Assembly (NCBI GenBank): GCA_026708185.1
Contig: JAPOVK010000015.1
Span: 62,001 to 126,000 of the forward strand
Direction: 5' to 3'
DNA length: 64,000 nt
Source of the DNA: Gammaproteobacteria bacterium
GTDB taxonomy: Bacteria > Pseudomonadota > Gammaproteobacteria > Pseudomonadales > Azotimanducaceae
The translations under genes and the position numbers were made by a program. The notes beneath the pieces were generated by a model. That model ran no database searches. It saw only the letters and a program-made list of their open reading frames with translations, and was not told the origin of the DNA. Positions 18,051 to 25,312 of this stretch are shown one piece after another; within the stretch, counting starts at the first letter, position 1, and every line of letters starts with the position of its first letter.

Positions 18051-18418
18051 CGTCCTCGAGCGAATCCGAACTTGGCACTTGAGCGTAGTTTGCCGAACGG
18101 CACGGCGGCGGACCTTGACGGAGCGCGGACGTCCCCGCCCGCATTCAGGCCCCGTGCAACATGCCTCTTGCGGGCCCGAACCGCAAGCAGTTCGCGGACG
18201 CCCGCACACCTCGATGGGTACAGCCCGCTGGTGTGCCTGACGAAGTCCCTTCTGGCGGTTGAACGAGGTTGGCGGCCCCTGCGGCGGCCGGGCAACTCGG
18301 TGCGCGGACGTCCCCGAGCGGGTACTCCCGTTCGCGTTCGCCATCCCTGCCTCGGCACCAGGTCCATTGCGGGCCGGGAGGCCCGCGCACCTTGGGGCGC
18401 ACGCCCCCGGAAACCGTG
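18051..18418. other. Intergenic region upstream of cysC
   Basis: No gene is supported. Two partial direct repeats containing GCGCGGACGTCCCCG occur at about 18124 and 18302. Part of the stretch around 18135-18190 resembles 52380-52435 downstream of ilvE (shared CGCCCGCATTC and GGGCCCGAA blocks). Confidence 0.45.
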
Positions 18419-19045
18419 ATGACTCGGGACGGTGGCCCCGGCGCATCTCGCCACTTGACGCGTGTCGCGCATAGCGTTGCGACTACCGAACGCGAGAAGC
18501 GCAACGGCCATCGAGGCGGCGTCCTCTGGCTGACTGGCCTCTCCGGGGCGGGGAAGTCGACCTTGGCGTTCGCGCTGGAGGCCGAGCTTTTTGCCCGCGG
18601 CTACCAGGTCTACGTCCTAGACGGGGACAATGTCCGCCATGGCCTGAATTCCGACCTCGGATTCACGCACCGGGATCGCTCCGAGAACATCCGCCGGGTG
18701 GGCGAGGTGGCGGCGCTGTTCGCGGACGCCGGCTTCGTCTGCATTTCGGCGTTCATCTCGCCCTACCGGGCAGATCGCGAGGCGGCGCGCGTCGCAGCGA
18801 AGGGCCGGTTCCACGAGGTGTACCTAGACGCCGACGTGGAAACATGCGAGCGCCGGGATCCCAAGGGTCTCTATCGGAAGGCTCGAGCCGGGAAGATACG
18901 GGATTTCACGGGCGTGTCGGCACCTTACGAGATTCCCACGTCTCCCGACTTGGTGATCCCTACCGGCAGCACGGACATCGCTTCGAGCCTGGCGCTCGGG
19001 GTTTCCTATGTCGAGACCGAATTCTGCGTCTTGACTGCGCCCTAG
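18419..19045 (+). CDS. cysC: Adenylylsulfate (APS) kinase
   Basis: 208 residues. It phosphorylates APS to PAPS, the sulfate donor for sulfotransferases. Walker A is GLSGAGKST (about residues 41-49); [40 protein letters not shown] and the [26 protein letters not shown] block are diagnostic. ATG 18419 is the first good start; GTG 18416 is possible. It lies a few kb before three sulfotransferase domains, so it plausibly supplies PAPS for glycan sulfation. A decayed second copy lies at 20329-20627. Confidence 0.93.
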   Translation: MTRDGGPGASRHLTRVAHSVATTEREKRNGHRGGVLWLTGLSGAGKSTLAFALEAELFARGYQVYVLDGDNVRHGLNSDLGFTHRDRSENIRRVGEVAALFADAGFVCISAFISPYRADREAARVAAKGRFHEVYLDADVETCERRDPKGLYRKARAGKIRDFTGVSAPYEIPTSPDLVIPTGSTDIASSLALGVSYVETEFCVLTAP

Positions 19046-19049
19046 TGAG

Positions 19050-19255
19050 AACCTGGCCACGGCGACGGGGTCCCGATGCGCCGGACACGGGGCGCATGCC
19101 GTCCCGGGGGTAGGCGAGCGGACTACCTGGGCCCGGACGTGAGGCGTGGACTGGTGGTCGCGGGCCGGGCAGTCTGTCCCTCGTCGAGCCCGAGGATCGC
19201 GTCGAGCACCGGGCTGGGCGGCGGCGAGTAGCCGAGTGCGCGTTTGGCCGTCGAA
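19050..19255 (-). pseudogene. Remnant of a third Uma2 N-terminus
   Basis: Minus-strand translation gives GYSPPPSPVLDAILGLDEG, matching AYSPPPCPALDAILAHDE/QNE of the intact Uma2 copies, then degenerates with stops before YPRDGMR, which resembles YSRDSIR. There is no initiator and no nuclease domain. It is a truncated relic between cysC and Uma2 copy B. Confidence 0.75.
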
Positions 19256-19288
19256 GTCCTTGGTCGGCTACAGCACGATCTCGGCCAA

Positions 19289-20071
19289 TCACGCGCCAGC
19301 GTCGCCACCGCGTTCGCGCAGCGCGGCTTCGAGTTCCGCGATCCGGGCCTCCGCATCGCGGCGGTGCCGCGCTTCCTGGCGGAAGCGCTGCTCGATGGCG
19401 GCCTGCTGGTCCTTGGCCTCCGCGTAGGTAACCAGCGCCTCTCCGGACTCGGGATCGAACCACCGAAGGCGACCGCTCTCGACGTACCCCACCAGGCCGG
19501 TGACCTCGCTCGGGATCCCCGCTTGTCCGTCGGGGAGCCTCACGGACGCGATCTCCCGGTAGCTCCCGTCGCTCAGGCACAGGCCCAGCAAACCCGCCGG
19601 CTTTTCGCCGTCGGGCGTGTCGAACAGGAAGTACTCGCGCACGCCGAGGGACGCGTACACGTCCCGCTTGGCCGTGTGGTCGTGCGTCCGGGTGCTTGGC
19701 GATGCGATCTCCAGAACGAACCGGATGTCGGCGTCGGGCTCGCACCACAGCACGTAGGACTTCCGGTCCTGCCGGTCGGGTACGCCGAACACCACGAACA
19801 CGTCCGGCGCGACGGAAGCCCGGACGGGGCGCCCGCCTCGGTCGCGGCCGACGTAGTAGACGAACATGTCGCTGTCCACCGCGACGCGGTCGCTCATGTG
19901 GCGCAGGTGGTAGCGGATGCTGTCCCGGGAGTAGTCGAGCGGATCCGCCTGGGCGCGGGCGTCAGGCATCGGTCGGTCGTCCGAGCAGGGCAGGCTGTCC
20001 TCGTTCTGGGCGAGGATGGCGTCGAGCGCCGGACACGGCGGCGGCGAGTAGGCGAGGGCGAGTTCGACCAT
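19289..20071 (-). CDS. Uma2-family (DUF820) protein, copy B
   Basis: 260 residues, closely similar to copy A over its whole N-terminal domain: SVAPDVFVVFGVPDRQ, IRFVLEIASPSTRTHDHTAKRDVYASLGVREYFLFDTPDG, ending in a shorter coiled coil (AAIEQRFRQEARHRRDAEARIAELEAALRE). Start ATG 20071 keeps the same GGAGACTCCC leader; ATG 20083 lies in that leader. Both active-site acidic residues and the lysine are kept, so it is likely functional at least as a fold. Function unknown. Confidence 0.85.
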   Translation of the reverse strand: MVELALAYSPPPCPALDAILAQNEDSLPCSDDRPMPDARAQADPLDYSRDSIRYHLRHMSDRVAVDSDMFVYYVGRDRGGRPVRASVAPDVFVVFGVPDRQDRKSYVLWCEPDADIRFVLEIASPSTRTHDHTAKRDVYASLGVREYFLFDTPDGEKPAGLLGLCLSDGSYREIASVRLPDGQAGIPSEVTGLVGYVESGRLRWFDPESGEALVTYAEAKDQQAAIEQRFRQEARHRRDAEARIAELEAALRERGGDAGA

Positions 20072-20275
20072 GGGAGTCTCCATCGGTGCCCACCTGGGCC
20101 GAACCGGAACCTACCACAGCGGGGAGCCGAGCATCCAAGCCGGACGGGGCGTCCTGTGGCGGATGTGGGGGTCCATGGCGCGGTCCGTCGGCAACCGTGA
20201 CCACATGTTGAGCGGTTACCGGCCATCAGCGAAATGGCTGGTGTCTCGGGTTGGTGTAGGAAATCGCCCTGAGGG
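20072..20275. repeat. Duplicated upstream region, copy B
   Basis: Counterpart of 15886-16085, with the same blocks in the same order; the similarity fades after GTGTAGGAAATC near 20270. It marks the right limit of the Uma2 duplication and leads straight into the cysC relic. Confidence 0.75.
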
Positions 20276-20328
20276 TTCCGTCGTCAACGCGGTGCCGGCG
20301 GCAAGCCGGCGCGGCGCGCGGACGACGA

Positions 20329-20627
20329 GCGTCACACAGCGCGACCGAACCGAGAACATCCGCCGGGTCACCGAAATCGCAGCCCTATCGCAAACGCAGG
20401 CCTCGTCTACTCGTCTACATCTCGGCATTCATCCATGAGGTATACTTGGATGCGGACCTACATATCTGCGAGCAGCGGGATCAAGGGTCTACCGGAAGGC
20501 ACGGGCGGGGAAGATCGCAGACTTTACTGGCGTGTCCGCGCCGTACGAGGTGCCTGCCGCGCCGGACCTCGTAATCCCCACTGGCAGCAGCGATGTCGTC
20601 GTGAGTCTGGCAGCAGCCGTCGCCTAA
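20329..20627 (+). pseudogene. Decayed second APS kinase gene
   Basis: The 5' part reads VTQRDRTENIRRVTEIAAL, equivalent to [19 protein letters not shown] in cysC. After frame changes, [16 protein letters not shown] is recovered, then in a third frame [38 protein letters not shown] up to TAA 20625-20627. The Walker A region is missing and at least two frameshifts are needed, so it cannot make an active enzyme. Confidence 0.85.
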
Positions 20628-21083
20628 CGTCGAGGCCCGTTTCGCGATGTGGCCTGCGAACACTGGCATGGTTCGAGTCTTGACCAAGGCCGTGGCCGCT
20701 TACGGGATCCGAGAGGCGTCGCACGCAACGCGATTGTCCGCGCACGACGCCTATCGCCCAAGTATCTTGGGCAGCCGCCGGGAACCGTTTCTTCTGATCG
20801 GTCACCGTGGTTTGCCTAGGATTACGCAAGCACCAGCACTCGGTGCTTTGGGCCATGGGTTCGTGCGGCCATCGACCATGTTTCCAGTCGGCTGCGATCG
20901 AACTCTGCGGGGTAGAGTCTTACAGTCTAATAGTCAAATAAAACAGAGTGTTACATAGACTCAAGACTATACGAAGACGTTGTATCGGCCCGGCAACCAC
21001 GTGGGGTCTCGGAGTCAGGCTGGGCTAAGGTTCGGCGACCGGTTGCAGCCCAACGCAGGACCGAAATCAGCGGCAAAAAGGGC
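20628..21083. other. Long non-coding region before the secreted orphan gene
   Basis: No supported gene. Around 20915-20985 the sequence turns AT-rich (TCTAATAGTCAAATAAAACAG), unlike the rest of the window. It may hold regulatory sites or mark a junction of transferred DNA; no clear repeat or RNA gene was found. Confidence 0.5.
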
Positions 21084-21112
21084 TTGACGGAAGGTGGATT
21101 GGGGCCTTAGAG
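21084..21112 (+). promoter_or_regulatory. Sigma70-type promoter candidate
   Basis: TTGACG (21084-21089), a 17-bp spacer, and TTAGAG (21107-21112). It would start transcription about 45 bp upstream of ATG 21166. This is the best promoter match I saw in the window. Confidence 0.5.
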
Positions 21113-21165
21113 TGCGCGTGATCGTTCACTGCGAGCCCTTAGGGGGAATTGAGGAGATGCCAAGT

Positions 21166-22080
21166 ATGAACGCAGTAGGAAGGTGCAGCAAAGGCCTGGT
21201 GATTGCCTTGGCCTTGTTGGTCGGTACGGTTGCTAGCGCCAACTGGCAAATCAGCAGCACCGACAACCGGGCGCTGGAGTTTCTGGACGCCCCTGGTGTC
21301 GAGCATGACCGCGGGCCGCGGTGCACGGTGGTTTTCAACGCCGGCCATGTGATGGCCGACGGCGTGCTTCGCCTTCCCCGGGGCACGCTCGAGATGTTCA
21401 TCGACCACGACACGGTGGCATACCGCGAGAGTGGCCTTAGTGGGATGGAGGGTGGCAACGATGTCACATTCGCCCCGGCCATCCAGTTCCACCGGCTGAG
21501 ATCGAACCACTCGGAAGAGGTATCCAACAACGATGGAACCGACCCGGTTGATCCGACGGATCCGGAGCCTTGCGGATGGGATGGGGACTCTTACTACTGC
21601 GAGAACCCAGGCATGGAAGGGCGTGAAGGCACCTCATCGACAACGAGGATTGTGCGCAGTTCAGAGGTGAACCTCCTCGTTCGCTCGGGCTACGCAGATT
21701 ACATGCTCGGCGGACCGTTGCACCGCCGCGGCGTGGAGTTGGTGGAGCCGACCAACGTGAGGGCCGTACGCTACGGCGGCGTACCGATCGATCCGGCGGA
21801 TCTCCAATCGTCTTACCTGATCGACTACGACGAGGAGGTCTTGGACGCTTTGCGGTACTCGGAAGGCGCTGTCTCCGTTCGGGTCTACTTTCCAGGGTAC
21901 TTGAAGAACAGTGCGAGGCCGGACAACCCCGAGCATCCGCATTATGTGAACTGGACGCTCGACATGGGCATGATGGAAGGCGAGATGAACGAAGTGTTCA
22001 CGAAACTCGGGCAGTGTGCGGACGACAACGACATCGACGGCTCCATGGCCCGCAGGGCCGTTCCTGAGGAGCTGCCATAG
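21166..22080 (+). CDS. Secreted protein of unknown family
   Basis: 304 residues with a signal peptide (KGLVIALALLVGTVASA, cut before NWQIS). I do not recognise the family. The mature protein begins with strands (TVVFNAGHVMADGVLRLPRG), has an acidic linker (DGTDPVDPTDPEPCGWDGD) with two cysteines (PCGWDGDSYYCE) that could form a disulfide, and a region with RYGGVPIDPADL and VRVYFPGYLKNSARP. ATG 21166 is preferred over ATG 21157 because GAGGAG then lies at normal distance. With its own promoter and a strong terminator it appears to be a well-expressed single-gene unit at the left edge of the polysaccharide island. Confidence 0.8.
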   Translation: MNAVGRCSKGLVIALALLVGTVASANWQISSTDNRALEFLDAPGVEHDRGPRCTVVFNAGHVMADGVLRLPRGTLEMFIDHDTVAYRESGLSGMEGGNDVTFAPAIQFHRLRSNHSEEVSNNDGTDPVDPTDPEPCGWDGDSYYCENPGMEGREGTSSTTRIVRSSEVNLLVRSGYADYMLGGPLHRRGVELVEPTNVRAVRYGGVPIDPADLQSSYLIDYDEEVLDALRYSEGAVSVRVYFPGYLKNSARPDNPEHPHYVNWTLDMGMMEGEMNEVFTKLGQCADDNDIDGSMARRAVPEELP

Positions 22081-22137
22081 CCCCTCGGTAGCAGTGCGTC
22101 GGCGTCGCGACGACCCAGACGTGCACGGTGACATTGA

Positions 22138-22173
22138 GGCGGGAGCCCTGTTGGGCTCCCGCCTTTCTTTTTC
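22138..22173 (+). terminator. Strong Rho-independent terminator
   Basis: A perfect 11-bp stem, GGCGGGAGCCC (22138-22148) and GGGCTCCCGCC (22153-22163), with loop TGTT and the T-rich tail TTTCTTTTTC. It ends the transcript of the secreted orphan protein. Confidence 0.93.
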
Positions 22174-22294
22174 TGTGTACGCCCCCAGTGCGCTTGTCCC
22201 TGGGTGGGGCTGTTTTTTCTTGGGGACATTGGGCTGGTCTTTCCGGCGGTGTGTTGTGTGGCTGACCGAAGGCTGCCCTTGTGGAGTTCAGGCG

Positions 22295-23734
22295 CTATAG
22301 CACGTCGCACATCAGTTTGGAGTATTTGGCGTAATCGGCTTCGCCGTTCACGTAATTCCGTAGATGGACCGGAACGTCCCGCTTGGGCTTGGCGCGTACT
22401 GCGGCCTTGGCGAGGAAGCGCTTTGCGTGAGTCGTCAGTTCAGGGTCGAGGTCGAGGTTGCGCATGATTTCGCGCCAGACGGCCCACTTGCGTCGACCAA
22501 ACACCCGGTCGTAGGAGACATAGAGGATCCGACGGCCGAACACACGTTTCGCCTGGATGGCCAGCCGAATCGACTCGTTCCAGTCTGCGACCGCACGCTG
22601 GAAGTCGTTTTCCTCGGGCCACGCGTCATCGGCGGCGGTGGCGCGGCGTTGCCAGGAGGCAGCGACGCTTACGGGATCCCGAACGATGTAGATTACGACG
22701 CACTCGGGGAAGGCCTTGTCGAGGAAATCGAGCCGGCGATAAAGGTTGGGAACCTTGTCGCCAACGTACTTGGCCGAGTCGTACTTGCGCCTGGCCTTCG
22801 CCGTGTCGTTGAGATAGCTCCTCTCAAGGTCGATGTTGGTGTCGCCGGGGGTGACTTCGAAATAGCGCTCCTTGGTGAAGAGCTCAGTCAGGTCGTCGGA
22901 CGGACGCGCGGTCATCAGGCGGCTCTTGTACCGCTCGATGCCGACGACGATGTCCGGGTGCGTATTCAGAAGCCGGGCCAAGGCCGTTGTTCCGGAGCGT
23001 CCCGTTCCGCAGACGAATATCCGCTTTTTCGCGGCTTCATCCGCGCCCCCCGGGTTCGAACGTCCTGCCACCCAGTCACGATATGCGTGGATCACCTCCG
23101 TCGCTTCGCCGTCCAGGGCGACGGCGCCATCCTTGAGCCAGATGACGCGATCGCAGAGTCGTTCCACGAAGTTCAGATTGTGGGATACGAGTGCCACCGC
23201 CTTGGTGCCCTGCATGACGTCCAGCATGGCCTTGCGCGACTTCTCCCGGAAAGCCTGGTCGCCCACCGAGAGGACCTCGTCGATCAGCATGAGATCCGGG
23301 TCGAGGTTGATGGCCGTCCAGAAACAGAGCCGAGCACGCATGCCCGTGGAGTAGGTTGCGACCCGCCTTTGGATGGCCTCGCCGAGCCCCGCCAAGTCGG
23401 CGATGTTGGCGACCCGGGCTTGCGCGTCACGCGGCGACAGACCGCTCAAGACCCCATGCAGGACGATGTTGCGGACGCCCGAAAGCTCCGCATCGAAGCC
23501 GGCGCTGAGCGACAGCAAGGCGGTACTCATGCCTTCCGACTCGAAGGAGCCGGCGTCCGGTCGAAGGACGCCGGCCATGACACGAAGTAGGGTCGACTTG
23601 CCCGTACCGTTGCCCCCGATGACGCCGACTTTCTCGCCGGAACCGATCGTGACGGATACGTCCTTCAGTGCGCTTACGGGGCTTCCAGTGATCGTACGGT
23701 CACGGTATCGAACGTGGACGTTGGCCAGGCGCAT
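22295..23734 (-). CDS. Polysaccharide ABC exporter ATPase fused to a sulfotransferase
   Basis: 479 residues in two parts. Residues 1-225 are a Wzt/KpsT-type ATPase: Walker A GGNGTGKST (40-48), signature YSTGMRARL (128-136), Walker B LMLIDEVL (148-155) and the H-loop SHN (184-186). Residues 237-479 are a sulfotransferase: PAPS 5'-phosphate loop FVCGTGRSGTTALAR (240-254), HPDIVVGIERYK, VGDKVPNLYRRL and VIYIVRDPVSVAASW. The second half is homologous to the separate sulfotransferase at 24527-25312. Start ATG overlaps the permease stop (TGATG). Wzt proteins often carry a C-terminal glycan-binding domain; here a modifying enzyme takes that place. Confidence 0.9.
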   Translation of the reverse strand: MRLANVHVRYRDRTITGSPVSALKDVSVTIGSGEKVGVIGGNGTGKSTLLRVMAGVLRPDAGSFESEGMSTALLSLSAGFDAELSGVRNIVLHGVLSGLSPRDAQARVANIADLAGLGEAIQRRVATYSTGMRARLCFWTAINLDPDLMLIDEVLSVGDQAFREKSRKAMLDVMQGTKAVALVSHNLNFVERLCDRVIWLKDGAVALDGEATEVIHAYRDWVAGRSNPGGADEAAKKRIFVCGTGRSGTTALARLLNTHPDIVVGIERYKSRLMTARPSDDLTELFTKERYFEVTPGDTNIDLERSYLNDTAKARRKYDSAKYVGDKVPNLYRRLDFLDKAFPECVVIYIVRDPVSVAASWQRRATAADDAWPEENDFQRAVADWNESIRLAIQAKRVFGRRILYVSYDRVFGRRKWAVWREIMRNLDLDPELTTHAKRFLAKAAVRAKPKRDVPVHLRNYVNGEADYAKYSKLMCDVL

Positions 23735-24555
23735 CAGGAAATGATCCGGCGAGTGAGTTGCTGATCGTAGTACCGGTACGCCAACGCCATCGCCGTGATC
23801 CAGGCGCCACTGACACCGGCCACGGCGGCGCACCACAGGAAGTCGGGCAACAGCCCGTCGAGTAGCACGAGGCGGTACTGCTCAAGGAGCACGGCCATCG
23901 GATTCAGGCGGAACCAGTCCTGGGCCGCGGGCGGAAACGAGTCGATGTCGAAAAAGATGCCCGAGCAGAACATCATGAGTTGCAGACCCGAAACGACGAT
24001 GAACCGGGTGTCCGGTAGCCATGCGCAAAGGAACGCGACCGTCAAGGCGCATGCGACGATCAGCAAGAACTCGACCGTGAGCAATACGGGCAGCACGAAC
24101 CATGAAACCGATGGCCCGGAAATGGTCCCAAGGACGGTGAGCAGGATTCCGTAGACGAAGACCTGCTTATATGTGACTGTGATTGCGCTGATCACTGGGA
24201 ATATGGGCTTGGGCACCTTCATCTGAAGGATCAGGCCCTTGGCGGTGTTTAGGCTTTGCGTGGCGTTGCCGACGCCGTTCGAGAACCAAAGCCATGCCGT
24301 GACCCCGACGATCAGGAAGTAGACGAACTCCTCGCCCCGTGGGCGAATGAACGTAAACACGACGAAAAAGACGCCTGTCATGGCCAGCGGCTCCAAGATC
24401 CACCAGAGCCAACCGAGGTGGTACTTGGATGCATCCGAGACGAGGTTTAGGTAGCCGCGGTAGAGACCGTAACGCCAGAACCGCGCCTCGATCAGGATCG
24501 ATGGCGGGCGCCCGAAACGGAGCGAGTCAGGCGCGTGGTCGGTGTGCGTCGGCAA
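23734..24555 (-). CDS. ABC-2 type polysaccharide export permease (Wzm/KpsM-like)
   Basis: 273 residues, six membrane helices, an N-terminal amphipathic stretch and the family region YHLGWLWWILEPLAMTGVFF. It forms the channel that carries an undecaprenyl- or lipid-linked polysaccharide across the inner membrane with the ATPase encoded immediately downstream. NPMAVLLEQYRLVLLDG near the end is typical. Its start lies 29 bp inside the upstream sulfotransferase gene. Confidence 0.92.
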   Translation of the reverse strand: MPTHTDHAPDSLRFGRPPSILIEARFWRYGLYRGYLNLVSDASKYHLGWLWWILEPLAMTGVFFVVFTFIRPRGEEFVYFLIVGVTAWLWFSNGVGNATQSLNTAKGLILQMKVPKPIFPVISAITVTYKQVFVYGILLTVLGTISGPSVSWFVLPVLLTVEFLLIVACALTVAFLCAWLPDTRFIVVSGLQLMMFCSGIFFDIDSFPPAAQDWFRLNPMAVLLEQYRLVLLDGLLPDFLWCAAVAGVSGAWITAMALAYRYYDQQLTRRIIS

Positions 24556-25312
24556 GGCGTGTCAGCTCCTCGTAGGCCTTGAAGTCGGCGTTGCGTTCGA
24601 CGTAATCGGTCACTTCGTCAGGCACATGCCGCCCCGACGCCGCGATGGCACGCGACTCGCTGAGGAAGCTCATCATGGATGAGCGCCAGTCGTCCGTGCC
24701 GTGCGCGGCGGGGTCCAAGTGGAGTCTCGACAGGACCGCAGTGATCGTCGCCTCGGGACGCCGGACGAAAAGGTCCTCGTAGTTCACGATCATCAGATCG
24801 TCACGCAACATCTCGATCGATGTTGTGACGTGTCGGATCGAGGCGTTCCACTCCTTGACCGCGGCCTTGTAGTCATTGGCGTTCCGCCACCGATCACAGG
24901 GGTTGTCCGCTCGGATCTGCCACGATCGCGCCACGTGCACTGGATCACGCAACATGAACACGACACGACACGCCAGGAATGTCCGGCGCAGGAATCGAAG
25001 TCGTCGGTACAAGTGCGGGCACTTGTCACCGACGTAGATGGCGTTGTCATACTTCTTCTTCGCGAGTAGGACCTTCTTGTCGAAGGTCGTCTCAGCGCTC
25101 ACGTTAGTATCGTCGGTCGAGAAGTCGAAGAAACGGTCCTTGCGGAACAGGGCGCGGAACCCGGCATCATCGAGTTCACCTTTGGAGTAGCGGCGTTTGA
25201 ACCGCTCGATTCCGATCACGATATCCGGATGGCAGTTGAGCGTCCGCGCCATGGCGGTGGTCCCTGACCGGGGTGTGCCACAGACGAAGAGGTAGTCGCG
25301 GAACTCTGTCAT
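24527..25312 (-). CDS. PAPS-dependent sulfotransferase
   Basis: 261 residues. The phosphosulfate-binding loop is FVCGTPRSGTTAMAR at 9-23; NCHPDIVIGIERFKRR follows, then YVGDKCPHLYRRLRFLRRTF and VVFMLRDPVHVARSW, which carry the 3'-phosphate-binding Arg and Ser. It resembles Stf-type carbohydrate sulfotransferases and the fused domain in the ABC ATPase. It overlaps the 1838-residue gene upstream by 4 bp (ATGA) and the permease downstream by 29 bp, so all four are one transcript. Confidence 0.9.
   Translation of the reverse strand: MTEFRDYLFVCGTPRSGTTAMARTLNCHPDIVIGIERFKRRYSKGELDDAGFRALFRKDRFFDFSTDDTNVSAETTFDKKVLLAKKKYDNAIYVGDKCPHLYRRLRFLRRTFLACRVVFMLRDPVHVARSWQIRADNPCDRWRNANDYKAAVKEWNASIRHVTTSIEMLRDDLMIVNYEDLFVRRPEATITAVLSRLHLDPAAHGTDDWRSSMMSFLSESRAIAASGRHVPDEVTDYVERNADFKAYEELTRLADAHRPRA

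Noticed and set aside
18135-18190. Similarity to 52380-52435 (CGCCCGCATTC and GGGCCCGAA blocks)
   Set aside because: Short and gapped; in very GC-rich DNA this may be chance. Not strong enough to call a repeat.
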